NCBI GenBank assembly: GCA_003695725.1
Contig: RFHX01000315.1
Span: 1-5,205 of the forward strand
Direction of reading: 5' to 3'
From: Candidatus Schekmanbacteria bacterium
GTDB lineage: Bacteria > Schekmanbacteria > GWA2-38-11 > J061
Length of the DNA stretch: 5,205 nucleotides
Shown here: positions 1-5,205 of the stretch, piece after piece
How positions within the stretch are numbered: the first letter of the stretch is position 1
Layout: every line of letters begins with the position of its first letter
Program-made: the position numbers and the translations under genes
The notes under the pieces: model-generated
Seen by the model: only the letters and a program-made list of their open reading frames with translations
What the model was told of the DNA's origin: nothing
Databases searched by the model: none

Positions 1-98
1 ATATTAAAAAATCAATAATTTTTTGTAGAATAATTGAAATTCCAAATCTTCAGCTGCAAGGAGGTTATAAAACTTTTACTTGCATTTTGATTTTCTTT

Positions 99-127
99 TT
101 GAAAAATGCTTCTATTGTTTTTATATA
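99..127 (+). promoter_or_regulatory. Candidate sigma70-type promoter for the gpsA-larB-bioD operon
   Basis: A TTGAAA box (99-104) is separated by exactly 17 bp from TATATA (122-127), close to the bacterial housekeeping -35/-10 consensus. Transcription would start near 134, leaving a leader of about 34 nt before the gpsA start. No other hexamer pair in the 167-nt leader fits as well. The region is very AT-rich, so chance matches are easy, and no start-site evidence is available. No operator-like palindrome overlaps it. Confidence 0.5.
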
Positions 128-167
128 GAAATTTTATTGTCATATTAGGATAAGTGCAGGTGAAAAA

Positions 168-1184
168 GTGGAAAAATTAACAGTACTTGGTGCAGGCAGT
201 TGGGGCACAGCAATTGCCAATTTGCTTGCCAACAATGGACATCGTGTCCACCTTTGGTGCTATGAAAAGGAAACAGCCGAAGAAATAAAAAAAGAGAGGA
301 CAAACAGCGTCTATTTGCCGGGAATAACCTTATCTAATGATATTATTCCAACTACTTCTCTCGAGGAAGCTTGTTCTAATTCAAAAAGAATCATTTCTGT
401 TGTACCCTCACAATTCACAAGAAGCGTCATAGAAAAAGCCAAACCTTTTATTCCAAATGAGTGTTTTTTTGTAAGTGCATCAAAAGGCATAGAAAAAGAA
501 TCTCTTTGCACAATGTCTCAGGTGATAAAAGAAACGCTCGGTAATGAGAAAAAATACAATTTGGTAACATTAGGCGGACCTACATTTGCAATTGAAGTTG
601 CCAAAAAGCTTCCTACTGTTATGGTGATTGCTTCTGAATCTGAGGAAGCTTCACGGCAGTTTCAGATGCTCTTTAGCAATCACCATTTCCGCGCATATAC
701 AAACAATGACATAATAGGGGTAGAACTTGGAGGTGCAATCAAAAATGTAATAGCTATTGCCGCCGGTATCGTATCTGGATTAGGCGGAGGACACAATACG
801 ATAGCGGCTCTAATAACACGCGGAATAGCAGAAATATCAAGACTTGGCATATCAATGGGTGCAAAACTTCTAACATTTGCAGGATTAGCAGGTATAGGTG
901 ATTTAATTCTAACTTGTACAGGAAACCTCAGCCGAAACCGCACAGTCGGATACAGGATTGCCAAAGGAGAATCACTGTCAGATATTCTTTCAGGGATGAA
1001 AATGGTTGCAGAGGGAGTGGAAACATCAAAATCAGTTGAAGGGCTTGCTAAAAAACAAAATGTGGAAATGCCAATTTGTCATGAAGTTTATTTGATTCTC
1101 TTTCATAACAAAAAACCCAGCGATGCCATAAAATCGTTGATGGAAAGAAATTTGAAGAAAGAGTTTCAAGAAGGGATTATGTAA
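168..1184 (+). CDS. gpsA: NAD(P)H-dependent glycerol-3-phosphate dehydrogenase
   Basis: This cytoplasmic enzyme reversibly reduces dihydroxyacetone phosphate to sn-glycerol-3-phosphate, the backbone for phospholipid synthesis. The 338 aa length is normal for the family. The N-terminal Rossmann fold opens with GAGSWG (residues 8-13). Residues corresponding to the known active site are present: K106 in SKGIE, K192 in GAIKNV, D245 and T249 in GDLILTC, R256 in SRNR, and E282 in VAEGVE. The GGPTFA segment (136-141) is also typical. One oddity is Ile212 in NTIAALITRG, where most family members have Lys or Arg. The start is GTG at 168, preceded by AGGTG at 158-162; there is no in-frame ATG between it and the upstream stop at 126, and the protein starts where homologues start. 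It is the first gene of a likely three-gene operon, and larB begins 6 nt after its stop in the same frame. The assignment is secure. Confidence 0.97.
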   Translation: MEKLTVLGAGSWGTAIANLLANNGHRVHLWCYEKETAEEIKKERTNSVYLPGITLSNDIIPTTSLEEACSNSKRIISVVPSQFTRSVIEKAKPFIPNECFFVSASKGIEKESLCTMSQVIKETLGNEKKYNLVTLGGPTFAIEVAKKLPTVMVIASESEEASRQFQMLFSNHHFRAYTNNDIIGVELGGAIKNVIAIAAGIVSGLGGGHNTIAALITRGIAEISRLGISMGAKLLTFAGLAGIGDLILTCTGNLSRNRTVGYRIAKGESLSDILSGMKMVAEGVETSKSVEGLAKKQNVEMPICHEVYLILFHNKKPSDAIKSLMERNLKKEFQEGIM

Positions 1185-1190
1185 AAAAAG

Positions 1191-2688
<1,498 letters not shown>

Positions 2689-2744
2689 CAATGATAGAGT
2701 TGAAATGAAATTTTAATAATCCTTTAAATTCTTTCTGCTGAAAA

Positions 2745-3155
2745 TTATGATGCAGATTGCAAGGCGAAATTTTGTTTCTTTTTAAGAAATTTTTTCACTG
2801 TTTCTTTTAAAAAGGTTAAATTGGATGATTTTACAAGGTATTCAGCTGCCCCGACTTCCTTGAAATCATCTTCCAAATGGTCGTAAGCAGAATTGACAAT
2901 GACAGGTATAGAAGGCAACCTTTCTTTGACTTTTTTACAAAACTCTCTCCCGTCCATTCGAGGCAATTTTGCATCAAGGATTATCAGGTCGATATCACTA
3001 TTCATTTTTACCATTTTTAGAGCTTGAGCACCATCAAGACAACCCTTTACCATATATCCTTCTTCTGTAAGTTCTTCTGAATAGAGTTTGAGAAGGAAGG
3101 GGCTATCTTCTATGATCAGTATCTTACACTTTTCGGTAGGACTTAAATATTTCAT
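2745..3155 (-). CDS. Stand-alone response regulator receiver (CheY-like) protein
   Basis: This 136-aa protein is a single phospho-acceptor receiver domain with no DNA-binding or enzymatic output domain, so it probably signals through protein contacts. Residues 11-125 cover the domain: acidic pair Glu16-Asp17 in ILIIEDS, phospho-acceptor Asp61 in LIILDAKLPRMDG, switch Ser89 in VNSAY, and Tyr106 with conserved Lys109 in AAEYLVKSS. The Pro that usually follows this Lys is replaced by Ser, a variation also seen in other orphan receivers. A short tail (about 127-136) rich in Lys, Gln and Ser has no recognisable motif. ATG 3155 has an excellent Shine-Dalgarno behind it. No histidine kinase or chemotaxis gene is in the window, so its partner and output are unknown. 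It is monocistronic in appearance, with the acyl-CoA synthetase terminator 275 nt upstream. Confidence 0.92.
   Translation of the reverse strand: MKYLSPTEKCKILIIEDSPFLLKLYSEELTEEGYMVKGCLDGAQALKMVKMNSDIDLIILDAKLPRMDGREFCKKVKERLPSIPVIVNSAYDHLEDDFKEVGAAEYLVKSSNLTFLKETVKKFLKKKQNFALQSAS
2775..2795 (+). terminator. Weak AT-rich hairpin plus T-run, possible terminator for the operon
   Basis: TTTCTT (2775-2780) and AAGAAA (2784-2789) form a 6-bp stem with a 3-nt loop, followed by six T residues (2790-2795) on the + strand. It lies about 113 nt after the bioD stop, inside the 3' end of the oppositely oriented receiver gene, where it encodes a Lys-rich C-terminus. With one G-C pair the stem is weak, and Lys codons alone could create the pattern. 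No better + strand terminator is visible in the 82-nt convergent gap. Confidence 0.22.
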
Positions 3156-3161
3156 TTTTCA

Positions 3162-3168
3162 CACCTCC
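3162..3168 (-). promoter_or_regulatory. Strong ribosome binding site of the receiver gene
   Basis: On the - strand the sequence reads GGAGGTG, within a longer GGGGAGGTG, followed by 6 nt and the ATG at 3155. This near-perfect anti-16S match at ideal spacing fixes the start codon. It is much stronger than the sites of the three genes of the + strand operon. Confidence 0.85.
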
Positions 3169-3260
3169 CCTTCCCCTTTTTGAAAGCCATCTACTTCATT
3201 CCCCTTCAACAATCATCTTTCAACGGGGGGCAGGCAAATTGAGATTATCTTTTTATTATT

Positions 3261-3288
3261 AATATAATGCAGAGATAGAAAATTTCAA
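3261..3288 (-). promoter_or_regulatory. Candidate promoter of the receiver gene
   Basis: Read on the - strand, TTGAAA (3283-3288) is followed after 16 bp by TATATT (3261-3266). Transcription would start near 3254 and give a leader of about 98 nt. The match is reasonable but lies in AT-rich DNA where such pairs occur by chance. Confidence 0.35.
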
Positions 3289-3429
3289 GAGAATGACTAT
3301 TTTACTTTTGATTTATTTTTCAGTGAATGATAATTGTTTAAATATATTTATTAAGATTTATTAGCATTCCAAAAAATCGAAAATTAATAAAAAGATTGAA
3401 AATATCCTTTATAATATGTTCATTATTAC

Positions 3430-3463
3430 AAAAAAAGCCCTTCCCAGAATATAGAAAGGGCTT
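3430..3463 (-). terminator. Rho-independent terminator of the acyl-CoA synthetase gene
   Basis: On the - strand AAGCCCTT (3463-3456) pairs perfectly with AAGGGCTT (3442-3435) around a 13-nt loop, and the downstream arm runs into seven T residues (3436-3430). The hairpin begins 26 nt after the synthetase stop codon. Stem, G-C content, T-run and position all fit an intrinsic terminator. On the + strand an A-run precedes the stem and no T-run follows, so it works in one direction. Confidence 0.9.
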
Positions 3464-3489
3464 CAATCAGATTCGTTCTATATTTATCC

Positions 3490-5058
3490 CTAAACCAACT
3501 TGGATTCTTTACCTTCCCAATACTTCTCTCTTACCTTTCTCTTTAAAATCTTACCTGATGATGTCCTTGGAAGCTCTTTTACAATATCAACTGAAGTGGG
3601 CTTTTTGTATGATGCAAGATGTTGTTTACAGAATTCTATAATCTCTTCCTCTGCTACATTTTTGCCTTCTTTCAATACAACAACGGCTTTTACGGTTTCT
3701 CCCCATTTCTCATCAGGTACTCCTATGACACAAGCATCAAGAATAGCTTCATGCTTATATAAAACTTCTTCAACTTCTCGTGGATAAACATTTTTTCCGC
3801 CGCTAATAATCAAATCCTTTTTGCGGTCTGTAATATAAATGAAACCATCTTCATCTACTTGAGCAAGGTCTCCTGTATGGAGCCATCCTCCTCTGAATGT
3901 CTCTTCCGTAATTTCAGGAGCATTCCAATAGCCTTTCATTACAGTATTGCCTCGCAAGACAATTTCACCTACCTCTCCGCTTCCGGGTTTAATATCATTC
4001 ATATCGTCATCAACAACCCTTGCGGCAGAACCTATCATTGCTTTACCTATTGAAGCCAATCTTTCGACCTTTTTTGCGTCACCTTCAAGTGATACCTCTT
4101 CAGGAGGCAAAACCGTTATAGTAGCACATACCTCGGTTAACCCATAAATCGACTGGAAAACATTGCCAAATTTTGCTGCCGCTCTCTTCCAAAGCTCAAC
4201 AGGCAAAGGCGAGCCGGCAAATGGTATAACTCTAATGCTTGATAAATCATACTTTTCAAGATCAGGATGGTTTATCAAGATATTGATTATCGTAGGAACG
4301 AGAATTGTATATGAAACCTTTTCTCTTTGGACTGTTTCCAAAAATTTATCAGGATCAAAATTAATGATTACATGTGTACATCCCCTTACAAGTGCAGGCA
4401 GGGCGGTGCCTCCCCAGCCTCCAATGAAATAGAGAGGCAAGGCACTCAAAGCAATGTCGTGGGGAAGAAGTCTAAATTCATAACCTGCACAAATGCCTTC
4501 ACTTACATTGTTATAATGTGTAAGCATTGCGCCCTTTGGGACACCTGTAGTTCCGCTTGTATAAATATGAAGAAAAACATCATCTTTTGAAACTTCTATA
4601 TTTGGATCCTGAGGTTTGCCATTTTCTATTATTTTTTCAAAATCATTTTCTAAACCGTGTTCCTTATCATGACAGATTCCTATCAATGTCTCCACCGTCG
4701 GACATTTCTTTTTGAGTTCATTTGCAATCTCAACCTTTGTGTCCTCAACAATTAATACTTTAATTCCTGCATCATTTGCTATCTGCTCAAGTTCTGCAGC
4801 AACAAAAGCCATATTAAGGGGGACTAATTTCAAACCTGCTTTTGCAACGGCAAAAGCTGTCTCGAACCATTGATGGCAATTTCTGGAAAGAAGTCCTACA
4901 GGATCCTGTGATTTCAAACCAAGCGATAAAAGAAAATTTGCAAGTCTATTAACCCTTTCATCTGTTTGAGCCCAAGTAAATCTGTTGCTCTCAAAAATAA
5001 AGCTTGTTTTCTTTGGATAATTTCTTGCATTATTCCTTACAATATCTCCTACAACCAT
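3490..5058 (-). CDS. Fatty acyl-CoA synthetase (AMP-forming, class I adenylate-forming family)
   Basis: The enzyme activates a carboxylic acid, most likely a medium- or long-chain fatty acid, through an acyl-adenylate to acyl-CoA. From the chosen ATG it is 522 aa, normal for the family. In order (522-aa numbering) it has the ATP-binding P-loop YTSGTTGVPKG (166-176), YGLTE (305-309), GWLHTGD (391-397), the hinge ITDRKKDLIISGGKN (409-423), and the catalytic C-terminal Lys503 in SSGKILKR. The usual PLFH segment reads PLYFIGG (208-214), lacking the common His that lines the acyl tunnel, so substrate preference may be shifted. No signal peptide or membrane segment is evident. The open frame extends 54 nt upstream to a GTG (5112), but ATG 5058 directly follows AGGAGG and the protein then begins like its relatives (MVVGDIVRNNA). 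A strong terminator follows the stop. Exact substrate cannot be read from sequence; fadD/lcfB-type naming would be guesswork. Confidence 0.92.
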   Translation of the reverse strand: MVVGDIVRNNARNYPKKTSFIFESNRFTWAQTDERVNRLANFLLSLGLKSQDPVGLLSRNCHQWFETAFAVAKAGLKLVPLNMAFVAAELEQIANDAGIKVLIVEDTKVEIANELKKKCPTVETLIGICHDKEHGLENDFEKIIENGKPQDPNIEVSKDDVFLHIYTSGTTGVPKGAMLTHYNNVSEGICAGYEFRLLPHDIALSALPLYFIGGWGGTALPALVRGCTHVIINFDPDKFLETVQREKVSYTILVPTIINILINHPDLEKYDLSSIRVIPFAGSPLPVELWKRAAAKFGNVFQSIYGLTEVCATITVLPPEEVSLEGDAKKVERLASIGKAMIGSAARVVDDDMNDIKPGSGEVGEIVLRGNTVMKGYWNAPEITEETFRGGWLHTGDLAQVDEDGFIYITDRKKDLIISGGKNVYPREVEEVLYKHEAILDACVIGVPDEKWGETVKAVVVLKEGKNVAEEEIIEFCKQHLASYKKPTSVDIVKELPRTSSGKILKRKVREKYWEGKESKLV

Positions 5059-5062
5059 TTCT

Positions 5063-5068
5063 CCTCCT
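5063..5068 (-). promoter_or_regulatory. Ribosome binding site that decides the acyl-CoA synthetase start
   Basis: On the - strand a full AGGAGG lies 4 nt before ATG 5058. The upstream in-frame GTG at 5112 has no comparable site, and the 18 residues between them are mostly Lys/Ile (LKKIKKIKGGE), which is this leader and Shine-Dalgarno read as protein. The shorter start is therefore preferred. Confidence 0.85.
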
Positions 5069-5169
5069 TTTATTTTTTTGATTTTTTTGAGCGTATGCTC
5101 GGTTAATAACACAATAACTTAGAAATGCAAGAGATTATTTGTACGTATAATCTATAGGAAAGGATAATT

Positions 5170-5178
5170 ATCATATCA
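5170..5178 (-). promoter_or_regulatory. Candidate extended -10 promoter of the acyl-CoA synthetase gene
   Basis: On the - strand TGATATGAT (5178-5170) is an extended -10 element (TG, one base, TATGAT). The -35 position 17 bp upstream (ATAACT, 5193-5198) is poor, as can occur with extended -10 promoters. Transcription would begin near 5163, about 105 nt before the start codon. A perfect 10-bp palindrome, GATAATTATC (5163-5172), overlaps the -10 and start region and could be an operator. Other AT-rich -10 matches exist in this leader, so the call is tentative. Confidence 0.3.
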
Positions 5179-5205
5179 CACCATAGCAGATGAGTTATCT
5201 AAAAG

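Larger units (their letters stand above)
3156..3489. other. 334-nt AT-rich spacer between receiver and acyl-CoA synthetase genes
   Basis: No convincing gene lies here. Near the receiver it holds that gene's ribosome binding site, a pyrimidine-rich stretch, and a 7-bp inverted repeat (TTGAAAG at 3180-3186, CTTTCAA at 3217-3223) within the presumed leader. Next comes a run of six G (3225-3230), then about 190 nt of nearly featureless AT-rich DNA with a candidate receiver promoter. The synthetase terminator follows at 3430-3463. An isolated TATAAT on the + strand (3410-3415) has no matching -35 box. Confidence 0.6.

Noticed and set aside
58-82. AAGGAGGT at 58-65 resembles a strong ribosome binding site
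   Set aside because: No ATG or GTG lies at suitable spacing. The nearest candidate, TTG at 80, is about 15 nt away and opens only a 22-codon frame without family features.
3-128. Open frame from the left edge ending at TAG 126, as a possible C-terminus of an upstream gene
   Set aside because: It is about 41 codons of AT-rich, low-complexity sequence (many Ile/Phe) with no recognisable motif, and it contains the likely gpsA promoter. Real coding cannot be excluded without sequence to the left.
3396-3641. 81-codon + strand frame running through the terminator into the synthetase gene
   Set aside because: It reads through the terminator hairpin and the antisense of the conserved synthetase C-terminus. 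It has no ribosome site or motif, and the nearby TATAAT lacks a -35 partner.
5092-5103. Small hairpin GAGC-GCTC next to a T-run at 5083-5099, as a terminator
   Set aside because: The stem is only 4 bp. On the - strand it is followed by A residues, and on the + strand the T-run precedes the stem, so it fits an intrinsic terminator in neither direction.

Overview
The window is a low-GC, AT-rich bacterial chromosome segment carrying five protein genes. On the + strand, gpsA, larB and bioD (168-2662) are packed tightly enough to be one operon. On the - strand lie a stand-alone response-regulator receiver (2745-3155) and a long/medium-chain acyl-CoA synthetase (3490-5058). I see no tRNA, rRNA, CRISPR array, insertion sequence or phage signature. 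The gene set and protein style fit a free-living Gram-negative-type bacterium, perhaps from the former Deltaproteobacteria or a low-GC uncultured phylum. That placement is an impression from protein phrasing and base composition and is weak.

Layout. Bases 1-167 are an AT-rich leader with a good sigma70-like promoter (TTGAAA, 17 bp, TATATA) about 40 bp before gpsA. gpsA (NAD(P)H glycerol-3-phosphate dehydrogenase) is followed after only 6 nt, in the same reading frame, by larB (nickel-pincer cofactor synthase, PurE-like). larB overlaps bioD (dethiobiotin synthetase) by an ATGA junction. The operon ends in an 82-nt convergent gap with only weak terminator-like structures. The receiver gene reads back toward it and has a strong ribosome binding site and a candidate promoter in a 334-nt AT-rich spacer. 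That spacer also holds a clear rho-independent terminator for the acyl-CoA synthetase. The synthetase start is best placed at an internal ATG (5058), directly behind an AGGAGG, rather than at the GTG 54 nt upstream. Its own promoter region reaches the right edge of the window.

How the genes may work together. GpsA supplies sn-glycerol-3-phosphate for phospholipids. BioD makes a biotin precursor, and biotin is needed by acetyl-CoA carboxylase. The acyl-CoA synthetase activates fatty acids. A loose lipid/biotin theme therefore runs through the window, although the synthetase is a separate transcription unit. LarB is the odd member: it makes the first intermediate of the nickel-pincer nucleotide cofactor, yet larC and larE are not in the window. 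The gpsA-larB-bioD linkage is the most unusual thing here. I found no convincing evidence of a wholly new system, and all five genes belong to recognisable families.
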